Positions 47,801 to 59,372 of a DNA stretch of 64,000 nt are shown in pieces. The stretch comes from Coturnix japonica (Eukaryota > Chordata > Aves > Galliformes > Phasianidae). The first letter of the stretch is position 1; each line of letters opens with the position of its first letter. The notes beneath the pieces are model-generated. The model made no database searches. It was not told the DNA's origin and saw nothing but the letters and a program-made list of their open reading frames with translations. The DNA is taken from assembly GCF_001577835.2 (NCBI RefSeq), contig NC_029521.1:14911830-14975829 (forward strand), read 5' to 3'. The translations under genes and the position numbers were made by a program.

Positions 47801-50800
47801 CAGCTGTCCTTTAGCCCCAGTGGGTGCTTTATCATAGAGCTGGTGGCTGTTTTGCAGAGAAATTTTCCTCTGGGAGCCACTTCTGCATTGTATAACTAAT
47901 TAAATATTTCCTGGGAACTGGTGAGACGGCATCTGCAGCCGAGTGATTGGAGCATCAGTAACCCAAATCACACAGGGGCATGAGCCGGGGCTTTTCAGCC
48001 TGTGTGAGCTCTGCGGGTCCCCATCCTAGCACAACTGGGTAGCAGCATGAACAAGTTATTTTCCGTCTGGTTTCCCTCCTGCCCTTTGCCTTGTTCTTAA
48101 GAGCTTTGCCGTGGGGACCACACTAACTTAAGTGCTCGTGGTGATGTCAGTGTGAATCTAAGGCCCTGGTAGCAGCTGTGAGAAAATTCTAGTGCAATGG
48201 CCTTGTGTCTGGAAGATTTAGGGAATTGCAAGTCACCTTATGGAGCTTTTCTGACCAAAACAACAGATGCATCCAATCTGCACTGCTTCTCGCTTCATTA
48301 ATAGGAAAAAGTAAATTCATCACGTGCAAGAAGTATTTGTTTTAAACTCTTGCTGGCCTCATTTTGGACTGGAAACATGTGAGAAGCTGCTGGAGTGGCT
48401 TTAGGAGGGGACGGTAACGCACAATTCAGGGTTAACCAAAAACCAGTCTGCTAGCAGGCGTCGGGTGCCATAACCACACTGAAGCAACAAATCTGTTCCT
48501 CCCAGGATAAACCTCCAGCTTCACAAAAAGGCCAAGTTCAGGATTCACCAGTTCCTGATCTGCAGCTGAGCAAATGGTACAGTAGCAATTTCCCAGCAGG
48601 ATAGTCTCAATGTTTTTATTAAGTCAGAGAGACAGAAGGCGCTTTCCCGGAGCCCTCCGGTCAGCTGGCAGGTGTGCTGCTGGGTGGCTTGTAGGGCTTA
48701 GAGGAGCAAAGAGTTAGTTCAGACCAGTATGTTTAACTCCTCCATTTAACTCTTGCATCTACAGGTGGATTCAGGAGAAGGGATGATGGGGCAGTTTGAG
48801 TTCCAGGGTGCTACCTGCTGCAAAATGGGCCATTCTATATCTAGAAAGCAGCTGGCAGTTTTCTTATTTATATCGAAATGGAACTAAATGCGGTAATAGA
48901 GACAGACTGTGCATTTTTGTCCCCGTGCCTATGGTCTAGCTAAGAAAAATGAGTCTCTTTCCTGAATGTAATCTCTAGTGGGACAGGGAGAAATTAAGCC
49001 ATTTGTTGCGCAGAAGTAGCGCGATGCTGGAAATGCCACTGGAGCAATCTCTGCAAAGAAAACTGTGATAAAGAACCTCACTTCGTTCTTGTCTCTGCAG
49101 TGTCATTTTTTTTCCAGAAGTAATTATCCATATCACTAAATGAAGTGGGATGTAATCTGATCAATAGCTGCATCTGCACCCAGCCCACTGCCCATGGCTT
49201 CGTTGTCACCTGGCAGATTTACAACTTGCTGAAATGATTCTCTTCTTCCACACAGCTTACAGCTCGGAGCTACCTGATGCTCTTTCCCTGCACTTTCAGA
49301 CTGCAGGACAGCATGACGTGAGCAGCAGCAGAGCAGAAGCAGCCAGGGAGAGAAGTCCTGAGTGCCACAGCCACCCTGGGCCCATGCAGTGCCCTGGGCA
49401 CGGTGCGATCCCTTTGCTCTGCTCATCTGGGAAAAGCAGACCCAGGGCAAAGCAGGCTTCATTGAGTCAGGCACTAAGAAATTATTTCAAAGCTAATGCA
49501 TAGCTATAGCAGGGGTTCTCCTTTTGAACCCAACAGCAAACAACTCTGCCAAGCAGCTGTCCCTTTATATTTTACACGTATCAAATGCTGATAAGCCTCT
49601 GACAATTCCTACTCATGCACAACTTACCCAATAACAGCACCCTGCTCCTCAGACCTTCATCAAGTCTCCCATTAAGGAACTTAAGATACCTGATCACCCA
49701 CTCACACTGCCGTGCTGCTGATCCAGTTTTCTCTCTCTAGAGCTCTATTTAGATCATTACTGCCATTATCTTACACTTCTGTATTCTGATACAATTTCAC
49801 TTTGGATCAGAATTTCATCCTCAAGTTATTAGAAAAACAGTGACATCAGAAACAAGGGACAATCCCGCAGATGTAGTTTAAAAAAAAAAGCCCTAAAAAC
49901 CATTTAGAAGCAAGTTTCTAAAACAGAGGTTGTTATCTTATTCCCATGAGCCAGGAAACTGGGAAGCAACTTGTTCAGGAGGGCTTTACATTTTTTTAAA
50001 CTAATTTTTCTCTGTTTCATTACATTCATTCATTGTTTTTTTTAGTTCTTAAATACAGCTCTGATACTTTGCCAGTCTACAAACATGCTGATATGGAGGA
50101 ATCTAATCCCCACCCAGGGAAGGAAAGCAGTTACATGTATAAATAGCATTTTATTGCTGATCTGAATGGCTCCCCCTGCTCTGCTCCCTGTTTTGTGAAC
50201 ATCCTAAAAATCACAGGGAAAAAAAAAAAAGAAATTGTTGCATTTTAAGCAGTTGGATCAGATAATGATAAACAGCAAAAAATGCAAACAGGATTATTGC
50301 ACGATTCCCATGAACCTTTTATTTCTCTGTGAGAGTTGAGGGACAGGGTCTGAAATATGATCATTTCAAATGAAGTTTGCAGTTTTCCTTTCTCTCGGAG
50401 TACTCTGACCTAGGAGATGGACGCTATCTTCAGCTATAAACTTTTCCCTGAGATAAAACCTTCTGAAAGGCAAGCGGGGCATTTAAACATCCCATTCCCA
50501 CAGAAAATGTCTGGGATTTCTGTATTTAACATCACTTTGATGCTCTGAAAATCCACACCCTTTGAACTTTTTCTAACAAATGTTGATTTATTTTCTGTTT
50601 TAATGTATTTTCAAACCATTTATGTAGAGGAAAGCAAGGGATATATACAGACAGAGGGAAAAAAATGATATAAATCCTGCAAGAGTTTCTGCTGTTCCCA
50701 GCCTCTCTGCATCACAGATATCCCCCTCAATCAGAAAGGAAACTTTATCTCGTGTTCGCTACTGTAGAATACTTTAGAATATACAGGAGAGGAGCAGACC

Positions 50801-51922
50801 TCTGAGAGAATGGAGATTTCACTCCCACCCTAACAGGAGCGAGTTCCCATTTAGTCTTGAGTTTCTGCAATTTTGGTTATTCCACCCGCAGTGAGAATGT
50901 CATCGAACTGCTATGGGAGATGCAGGGGATTTTTGTAATTGAATGGGAAAAGCCTTTCCTTGAGATCAGTCTGTGACCCACTGAGCAAATTCCCCGGGGC
51001 ATCACGGAAGGGAGAATAAATTTTGGGTACTCAATAGAAATCACACATCAAAAAAAATATATATATATCTACAAAAACAGATTGTTTGAGTCCATCTTCA
51101 TTTGAGCATCGGCTAGATACACTAAATAAGGGTTGACAGTAGAGCTGATACAAACACAATCTCTTTCTGTTAGAAAGAATTTTACCCTGTAATAGATTTC
51201 TGGTGATAAAATAAAGCAACTCTGGGAATGAGCAGTAGGGCGCTGGGAGTGCAGATTTGTACTGATTGCTCTGCCGAGACCCAGCTGGTTGGAAACCAAA
51301 CTGTAGCAAAAGCTTCTCCCTAGCAAACCCTAATATACGAATTTCAGGCGCATGTAATCCTGACCCCGTGCCTGCCAAGGAGTCCAGTTTCAGGCTGTTC
51401 TCATGGAGTGATGCTCACACACATCGAGCTTATCCCTGCTGTCTCTGAGCTCTTAATCAGGGACTGTCCTCTCCTGGGAGAATGAGAGAAGCCCCGTTTG
51501 ATTTGATTAAGACAAGACTCACACAGACAGCGAGCCTTCGGAAAAGCAGAAATCCCTGCCTGTCCCAATGGGTACCTTCCCTAGGGGCTAGGTCTTTGCT
51601 CTAGGGGCATCTGCTGAAATTTAGCCCAGCTTAGGATTTGTCCCATAGAAGGGGGAAGAAGGGGAAAATCTCTGCTTAGATTGAGCCTTTCTGCCAATGG
51701 TTCTCTTAGAACTTAGCTAAGAGTCCGGTCCCACAGAAGACCACAATTGTTCTAATGGAAAGAGGAATATTTAGGAAGGTGAGGAGGAATATCCTTAGGG
51801 TCTCCAGGAAGGGCACCTGCCTGCCACACAGACTGGGGTGCTCCCAATACTCACCAAGCACAGCAGGGCTGGAAGAAGGGAGTGAGGAGGAAGATGCCCA
51901 GATAAGGGTCCATGTGAAACAT
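41255..51922 (-). CDS. WNT8B: WNT8B, secreted Wnt ligand, complete coding region
   Basis: Secreted, lipid-modified ligand that signals through Frizzled/LRP to beta-catenin, known for dorsal forebrain expression. Six coding exons on the minus strand: 51922-51855, 45689-45656, 44762-44624, 44086-43961, 42380-42238 and 41812-41255, all GT-AG and in frame. The product is 355 aa (human 351). A hydrophobic signal peptide (core [11 protein letters not shown]) ends at Trp23, split across intron 1. Conserved blocks: [91 protein letters not shown] and [16 protein letters not shown]. Ser186 in CHGVSGSC matches the serine acylated by PORCN. N-glycosylation sequons lie at Asn103 and Asn259. There are 22 cysteines after the signal peptide, as expected for Wnts, and a basic tail (SRKLKRKL). 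An in-frame ATG ten codons upstream (51952) is an alternative start. Confidence 0.97.
42827..42890 (-). mobile_element. possible CR1 tail remnant in WNT8B intron 4
   Basis: ATAGAATCAGAATCCTTACA then GCCAGAAGGGATGTCC loosely resembles an antisense CR1 3' tail. Only about 60 bp, heavily diverged. Confidence 0.3.
45690..51854 (-). other. WNT8B: WNT8B intron 1 (6.2 kb)
   Basis: Bounded by GTGAGT and TCTTCCAG. The right half (about 47.9-51.1 kb) is AT-rich unique sequence. CTTTGAT and CTTTGAA cores at 50535-50541 and 50560-50566 are possible TCF/LEF sites. A short TA run is at 51057-51068. An 11-mer direct repeat lies at 46977-47012. No exon, LINE or RNA gene recognised. Confidence 0.5.
51855..51922 (-). 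CDS. WNT8B: WNT8B first coding exon: signal peptide
   Basis: Encodes 22 residues plus two bases of Trp23 ([10 protein letters not shown]..), the same length as the human leader that also starts MF and ends in W before SVNNFL. The donor is GTGAGT. Identity rests on this length match, the correct phase and the hydrophobic core, since signal peptides diverge. Confidence 0.85.
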
Positions 51923-51942
51923 AAAATCCAAATAAAGAGGAA

Positions 51943-52103
51943 AAAAGGACATCCTAAAAAAACAAAAAAAACAAAAAAAACCCAAAAAAACACCAAAAAC
52001 GAAACAAAAACAACCAACCAAACAAAAAACAACCAACCAACAAAACTGGGTACCAACACCGAGGGGAAAAAAAAGAAAAAAAAAGATTAAAAAAAAACAG
52101 CAA
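51943..52103. repeat. A-rich low-complexity tract (U-rich on the WNT8B strand)
   Basis: Runs of A separated by C, CC or G on the plus strand immediately 5' of the WNT8B start. On the WNT8B strand this is T-rich with G breaks and ends TTTTTTTAGGATG, resembling a polypyrimidine tract and acceptor. Confidence 0.85.
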
Positions 52104-52382
52104 TAAAAATTAGGGAACGGATGGAGTTATTTTCCACCCAGCGCTCCTGGTGTGATGAAGAAGCGTATGCCCCTGAATCCCAACTTGTGTGAAGGTTAAC
52201 CAATCCTAAAGTAAGAGCTAAAGGGGGTTGGTGAAATGGAGCCGCAGAACTTCCTAAGAAGAGATTATCTACTTAATTAAAGATTTTTTTTTTCCTAAGA
52301 CCTTCAGCCAATCAGAATTCAAGTGCCAGAGAGAGATTGAACTGATGAAAAGAACACCCCAGGTTCCTCGAAGACAAATGCA

Positions 52383-52466
52383 CCAAGAAAGGGATAAGAG
52401 GGAGGGAAAAGGGGGGAAAAAGGAGAGAGAAAGAAAAAGAGAGAGAGGGAGAAAGAAAGAGACAGC
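52383..52466 (+). repeat. purine-only (GA-rich) tract upstream of WNT8B
   Basis: About 80 bp of almost pure A and G on the plus strand (C/T-rich on the WNT8B strand), about 0.5 kb upstream of the WNT8B start codon. Confidence 0.85.
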
Positions 52467-55400
52467 AAATCCCTTAAAGCAATCACTAGACTCCATCTCC
52501 ATCGCATTGCCCTGCCTCTCCATTCCCCCCAGGGCAACAGGAAAGGCTGCTTGGGTGCCCTCTCCTGCTCCCACCAACAGCTGTGTGCTCTCAGCTGGGG
52601 TTGGGACCAGCCCACCCCTGCACCCTGTTTGGAGACAGATAATCAAATACCATCCCTGCCTCAGTTTCCCCCAGAAGTTTAAGGGGAATTAGTGCCTGTT
52701 CCCACCTCCATCTTCTCCTCCCTCATCATGGTGACCTATCCCAAACCAAGGCCCAAATCATTCTATAGTTCTACAAATCCTATGAATTTTAGCAGGGCAC
52801 CCAGCCCATCCCTCCCGGCCGTAGAGGACATGTTACTGCCACACTACAGATGCTCCTACTGGCCCCATGCCAGTGGGACCACTCTTACTCATCACCTTTT
52901 CCTGGAGCCCTAGGAGCATCCTCTGCACTAACTCATGGCCGCATCCCAATGCCCCGTGGGATCTGTTGGGGAGGTTAGTTAGCTTCCATAAGGCCACTAG
53001 CAGATGGCTCCTTGCCCTTCTCTTCCCTGCATCCATTACAGAACTAGCAACATTGCCATGCAGCCTGCCCTGGAGTCCTTTCATGCCTTGAGGCACATGC
53101 TTTCTCCTGAATGTAAGCAGCATGTTCTCCATGTTATACAACTGTGCTGTGGACATGATCAGCCAAACCATGTACTGAGAACCATGAAACTTGTTTCACC
53201 CAGGAAACAGCTGCAAGGCAGAAGTGCTGGACCAGCCTGGCCAAGCCCCCAAAATGAAAAGATCCCCCTGGCTGGTTGCTCAGTCCACATGACCAGCAGA
53301 GATGTGCTCTCAGCCAGACCTTGGACGCAGTACATAGCCTGCAAGCAAAGCATTACCTTTGCCCCTAGCACTGCCAGGATGGCCTGACTGTTTGCAAGCA
53401 CCCAGGTGAGACAAAAATGCAGCCACCATCAGCCTATTCTAGGGCCAGCTGTGCCTCCCAGTATTGTCAGATTGGTGGTATTTGCACTGATTAAAGCCTT
53501 ACCAGCTCCCGAAGCCATGAGCATTTTAAAACATAAGGTGTTACAAACACTGAGGAAAAAAAAGATATCTGAAAACATGTCTTGTAGAGGCTGGAGCTTG
53601 AGGAGCTGAAAGGTAAGGAGGCTAAGCTCAATTCCTGTTTTGCTGCTGTAATGTTGTGCACAGTGTATTGGATTTGGAGGTTTGGTTTATGATTCTGAAG
53701 GGATCTGCTTCCTCAGGGGAAAAGGAAATAGCAGTTTTCAAAATTGTGCTCTGAATTTGGCAGGCGTTTCTGTTGGCAGGTACTTCTTCTAAGTGTCCAA
53801 ATGCTTGTTTCTGTGCTCTTGAACAGGATTTTCTCATTCCTTTTGGGCCCAGCAGCAACAGCATTTTGAAATCAGGCTAAACTTCAGATGCATTTTGACC
53901 AACTGGAAAGGAAAGGTCCGCTGGGGTGAGCTATTGTTATTTACTTCATGGCAAGTTAAGTAAGAGGATTGCAGGAAGGAGGAAAAAAAACAAACAAACA
54001 AACCGGTAAATGCAAAATAAAGATGAGGAATTCATATTTTTATGATCAGGCTGTCCCAGGAGGCAGGCAGGCTTTCCCCTAAGCTCACATAAACACAAGG
54101 AGCACAGGGTGCTTCAGAGCCTGTAGCCTTCACTGTCTGCTTCTGATTTCCATTAAATGCAATAGTAACTTTCCTGTAAATAAGCATTTTCTTCAAGCCA
54201 AAGAGACTGGAGGCAATACCTGACACAAAGCAGACCCAAACATGTTTCAAAGCACTTAATTACAGTTCTCAAAGGCTGTATAATGGAACCTATGAGGTAC
54301 TCTCTAAAGAGATGGGACTTGAAATTGTTTTATAATGTTTTCAAAATGTTGTTGTTGTTGTTACCAACGAAAGCCCTGTAAATTTTCTAAAATGGGCTCA
54401 GAGAGCTTTAAAATACATTTTATGACCAGAGGGACTGTTGGTGTGTCACCCTGTCTGACCCTTTGGCTCGTGCAGATCCCGTGGACCCTTTGCATGAGGT
54501 TCTGAAATATGTGTTTGACTGTTTGCTGTCCTTTCAGAAAGGCAGGTGGGGTTTGGGAATGACAGGAGGTAGAAAAGCTGCAGCCATCTCTGGTTTGTGT
54601 TTGGTTTGCTTCAAAAAAACCACAAAACAAACAAACAAAAACCCAAAAACACGAGTATAAGATGTTTTAATTTACAGGACCCAGAGAAGATCCTGGCTCT
54701 CTTGAAAGAGCTTGTAAAAGTAACCACTGAAAAACTTAGTCTCTAATGCTCTGCCTTTTACCTGGATAACCATGCTAAGGATGGAAATGGACACAGGGTT
54801 AAGAAGAGCAGGGGAAAAATTTCAAGTCCAGCCCACTGATATCTCATTAAAAAGGTCAGGCAGAAATAAAAAACTACCAATATGCCAGAACTATGAGATG
54901 AAAATGCAGAGTTCAGCCCTGAAAAGTGCTAGAAGACACCTCAGGAAGGTCTGCTATCCCACAGCAGTAAGAAGGCTTGGACTGACCTGACTGTGCTCTT
55001 TGCCTTTTGCAACAGCCAAGTTTGGCTTCAGCAGGATCTGGTCCTTGTCAACACATCCCCTAAGGGTCCCCAAAAGTGCAAGTATCGCTTGCAGTCTGCT
55101 ACTGAAAGTGCCCTGTGTTATTCTGCTCCTGCAGTCAAGTGGCTCTGGAAACAAAGCTGGGGAAATGTAATACCTTTTATTAGGAGGGTTGATACACAAT
55201 GGAAAAAGCTGATTTGTTTTTTGAGTATTTTGGCTTTGAAAAGGCAGGAAAGCTGTTAGTGTGCCCAAAAACTTGTTTGTGTGTTTATGTATTAATCAAT
55301 TTGAACTGAAATCATGTCGATATCAATTGTATTGACGCACCTGAGCATGTAAATAGCTGCTTGACCTCATCACCGTAAGCCCGACTCTGTAACATTCACG

Positions 55401-55646
55401 TTCTCTGTTGCTGCTCCCTGCATTGTTGACACATGCTGAGCAGGTTCCCATGAGGTCTGCTTCTTTTTTACCAGTATTAAATCTGTCCTCATGTCCTCCC
55501 TACAGTTAATGCAGGGACAGTTCAGGGGACCCTACTGCCATGACCAGGCTGGGGGAAGGATTGAATAGGTGAAACTCAAAGCCAAACAATTCAGTGGGGT
55601 CTGTACTAAAAGAGGACAGGGAATTTGGGAGGGTTTATTTCTATTT

Positions 55647-55681
55647 TCTTTTTTTTTTTTTTCTTTTTTTTTTTTTTTCCC
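55647..55681 (+). repeat. poly(T)-rich tract
   Basis: Runs of T interrupted by single C residues, with no mobile-element body recognised alongside. Confidence 0.8.
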
Positions 55682-56709
55682 CTGCATTACTTTGGCTCCT
55701 TCCCTTTAGTAACCCAGCTTGCAGAGGCTCACACAGTGTTCCCAGAAAAGTGTTTATTTTGAGAGTCTGGAAAGCAAGTCCATATCCAGAGCATCTTTTA
55801 CCAGCGTGCTGTGACTGGGCACTGAAAAGGACAGAAGTGCTGAAAGGAGGGTACCTGGGAATCGCCCATTTCAGGCTCTATCAGCTTAGAGGAGCAGGAC
55901 AGTGAGGGTGGCAGGAGAATTATGTGCAGCACTTTGGGAAGGTGTAATTAGGAAGGACAGGGTGCAGTATCTGAAAGCACGTCCTTGCTGTCTGGAAGGA
56001 AGTGAGATCCCCCTAGGATGAGAGGGACCGTGCCAGCTCCAGCACTACACCCAGCTGCACTTTTCTCCTGTCTCCATGCCCCTTGAAGGAAAACTGTGCT
56101 CCCTTTGGTACCAGGAGGCCATGTGCTGCTGCCTGGGCAGGACACATCCACCACCCTTTGGACAGCCTTGTGTGATCCACCATGGGCCAGGTCATGGGGA
56201 GTGGAAGGCATCCCACTGCACTGGTAGAAGGATCAGAAGCTGGAGAGGGAAATGTCTATGAAAGGTCTGGAGCTCTCTAGGCCAGAATATGAGGCAGGTG
56301 AAGCAGGAGGGTGGCTCAGCAGAGTTGTAAATAATTGCCTGCTTGGCTCTCTGGCAGAGGTGAGAAAGACAAGGCAATGATATGTAGAAGCTGCTCAAAT
56401 AGGTGCAGTGTTGCACCACAGGCATTTTGTTTCTCCCTGAGGTTTCTTGTGCTCCTCTCGATATTAGCACTATCAGGAACATTTGGAAACAAGAGCTGAT
56501 TTCAAACTGCTCAGAATCAAGTCTTTTCATTCAGAGATCTGCCCAGTGGCACACTTTGATCTTTTTTAGCTGAAATCATCACTGTGCTCTGCAGGAGCTG
56601 TAAATCGTCCCGGCTGACTTACAGCTGGCCAGCCCTCACCAGAGCTATTTGTTTCTTCTGTGCTGCGGGGACTGATTGGCCTGAAGTTCCTTTTGTATCA
56701 CGGACAGGA

Positions 56710-56766
56710 GAGGTTCATCTGAGGGTTTGACTGGACTCTGTGATCCTTTTCACCTCTAACATTCCA
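56710..56766 (+). mobile_element. possible CR1 tail remnant
   Basis: GGTTTGACTGGACTCTGTGA followed by TCCTTTTCACCTCTAACATTCC resembles the last 50 bp of an old CR1 3' UTR. Short and diverged. Confidence 0.35.
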
Positions 56767-56971
56767 CGCAGCCTAATGAGCGTGTGGAGGTGTGTGCCAG
56801 GCTTTCTCCCGGCCGTGCAGCAGCCGGCAGAGGGTGCTCCAGCCTCGCCTGCCGCTGATAAGCATCCCTTTAGCAGGTGTGCTGCCACGGCCCGGGTTTG
56901 CGGGGGTTCTCCCCTCTCCTCCACACCTATGAGTCTCGAGTCCCCAGCGGGGTGAAATCTCCGGGTCACCG

Positions 56972-57125
56972 TGAATAGAATAACAGAATCTTAGAATCTC
57001 GCTGCTTCTGAGAGAACTTTTACCTCTTCCCAGCTTAATGTCATCCACAAATTTACTGAGTATGCCTTCAAGTCAAGAGAACTCCTAGCAAAGCTGCTGA
57101 TGAAAGGCCTGCACAGCCCTGACCT
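56972..57125 (-). mobile_element. possible old CR1 fragment
   Basis: AATAGAATAACAGAATCTTA is like an antisense CR1 tail, and CAGCTTAATGTCATCCACAA then ATTTACTGAG matches a phrase of CR1 ORF2 read in antisense (cagcttggtgtcatctgcaaatttactgag). The two may be parts of one deleted copy. Confidence 0.4.
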
Positions 57126-58659
57126 CTCTGCAGCCTCCGTGTGTCTTGTGGCAAGCTTCCTATGGACAGGATGCTGCTGCTGCTGAGTCTTCTACAGACA
57201 TCTCAGGAAGGACCACAGCTCACTGATCTTCAAGAGGGAGATGGATGCAAAGCCACCAGGGGAATGCAAAGGAGGTCCAGAACCACACTTGTGTACACTT
57301 GTGACCTGTGGGATCTTAGAACTAACACCAGGGTAAGAGTCCTGCATGTCTTTCTCAGCTCTTTGCCCTAAAATAGTGGTAAATACAGTGCTGGTGCAAA
57401 TCCAGTGAGGTCCTTCCTCTTTGCCTATGATGACTAACATGACAAACCCTTGACATTTACTTGGGATGAGTCAGGCCTGCAAAATCATGAGACTGGTTTG
57501 AGAATAATACACAGTGGGAGCTATTTGTGTCCAAGCCTTTAAGGTACTCTTGGGGCTTGTTTCCTCTCGAATTGGCAGGGCTGGGAACATGCTGTTCTCA
57601 CAAGTGAAAGGCAAGCCCAGAGTCCTGAGCTGCAGGCAATGAGGCTTTATGATGAACACCAAATGTCAAAAAACTTGTGGTAATTCATTGGAGGTAGCAA
57701 GGCTGAGGAGGCGTGCAGAACCTCCCTGAGCTGCCCCAAATGGGCTGAGTGGTGGGCCTGACTGTTTGTGTAAGAGATCTCATGCATTCAGTGCACTTGC
57801 ATTTAAACAGTGGATCTTTCTTGGTTCGTCTTTGGCTAAGAATTTCACTTGGCTTTCCTTGTGTTACTTGTTGCTACTTTCCACCTTGGGAGTGGCTGCC
57901 TTTCAGGGATGAGCAACCTATGCGGTGCTGTGGTTCCCAATGAGCTGTAAAGAAAGCTGAATCCTCTGCTAATAAAACCCATGGCTCAGGTTCTGGCTCC
58001 AGAACTGACCAGGATCACCTCTTCTGCCAAAATATCCAGTCAGCCCCAATAAATGGTGATGATCAGTAGTTTGGAGACTGACTCAGACAGCTGAGATGAA
58101 GAAACAGCTCCAAAAAGTTCAGGGTAAATTGGCATCATAAAATCTATTACAAATCCTTCTTAAATGCCATTGCTGACAAAGACAGAATCCAGCTTCTTTT
58201 CACATTTTCAAGGAGGGGGTGCTTTTATTGATGGTTGTTGGAAGAATGTTGTTATACAACCTTGACCTCTGTTATAAGTGTCCCAGGAAACCAGCTGCCA
58301 CGTAAACAATAAAGCAGCACTTTTGTTGGCCTGCTGGGAACAAGTCCCTTGGCTTCCTTGCTGTCAGCCTGGACAATGTTTCACCACTGATGAGGGCTGC
58401 CAGAGAGAGGAGTGTTATTGGAGCATAACACACTCTGAAGGAGGTGAGACCCAGACATTGAAGGAAAGAGAAGTGTGACTAGAAGCAGTAATTCTATGGG
58501 GTGTGAATGTTGAAGCACACCTAAGGAAAGAAGGCATCAGTCTGGTTAGGTGCTGCTGAAAGGAGTCATCCTTACCAGATCTCCATGACTGGAGCATCCC
58601 AGAACACAGTCCACTACAGCCTCCCCGCATGCTACTAAATGTCAGCTGTTAAGTGGCTG

Positions 58660-58714
58660 CTGAAAACTGAGGCACAGCACAGGTAACAACTTGCCCGGAG
58701 TCAGGCAGTGAGGC
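58660..58714 (+). mobile_element. probable MIR SINE core fragment
   Basis: GAAAACTGAGGCACAGCACA, then GGTAACAACTTGCCCGGAGTCA, closely follow the MIR consensus phrase gaaactgaggcacagagaggttaagtaacttgcccaaggtca. MIRs are ancient amniote SINEs, rare but present in birds. The match is read from memory of the consensus. Confidence 0.55.
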
Positions 58715-59119
58715 AGTGCCTTGTGTGATACATCTGTGCTGAAAACAGACAACAGAATGGCATGCTTCTTGGGAAAGTAAGAGAAGTGAGGTTACTCTAC
58801 AGTACGTTAATGGTGAGATGGGGGGTGTGTTAATGAGGTAGGTGCCAGACTGTCCTGTGAAATGGGAACCTTCTGACCTGGGGTTACTGGGGTCTGAGAC
58901 CCCAGGGGGCTGGGATGGCTGCCCGATAGGTGCAGAAGAGGATGCTGTACAAAGTGAGCTCTTCCCAAGCCCTGAAGTTTATTTGATGATGTACTCTGGA
59001 CTCAGAGTACAAATCAATAGCGATGTTGCACTGCTTTTTAACATATGCAAAGTAGGAATGAGCTCTGTGTTTAGAGCACAAAGCATTAATTACACCATCC
59101 ATGCCACACCAATAGTGAG

Positions 59120-59372
59120 GAGAAGGCAAGAAATTGCAGTGGCCACCGCATTAGATGTAAGGAAAACCTTTTTCTCTCAGAGTGGTCAGGCACTGGAATG
59201 GCTGCCCAGGGAGGTGGTGGAGTCACTGTCCCTGGCAGTGTTCAAGAGGCATCTGGATGAGGAGCTACGAGATGTGGTTTAGTGTCTTGTGGTAGCAATG
59301 GTGATGGGAGGATGGTCGGACCTTTGGATCTTGTAGGTCCTTTCCAACTTTGTGATTCTATGATTCAATGAG
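59120..59372 (+). mobile_element. CR1 LINE 3'-end fragment
   Basis: Encodes the CR1 ORF2 C-terminus ([30 protein letters not shown]) and then the 3' UTR ending TAGGTCCTTTCCAACTTTGT GATTCTATGATTC. The element is strongly 5'-truncated, as usual. The left edge is uncertain by about 40 bp. Confidence 0.9.

Larger units (their letters stand above)
52470..58640. other. region upstream of WNT8B, no gene recognised
   Basis: Unique sequence with simple repeats: CAAA-type runs near 53980-54003 and 54612-54652, a GTT run at 54346-54363, and a T-rich run at 55647-55681. A typical antisense MIR-like phrase CCCTGCCTCAGTTTCCCC sits near 52654. Open frames here (longest near 127 codons) have no recognisable domains. 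No SCD exon was seen. Confidence 0.45.

Noticed and set aside
51755-52090. Lys/Thr-rich 111-codon open frame
   Set aside because: Translation of the A-rich low-complexity tract on the strand opposite WNT8B exon 1.
58842-59282. 146-codon open frame that might be taken for a gene
   Set aside because: Its last 40 or so codons are the CR1 ORF2 C-terminus; the rest is intergenic sequence read through by chance.
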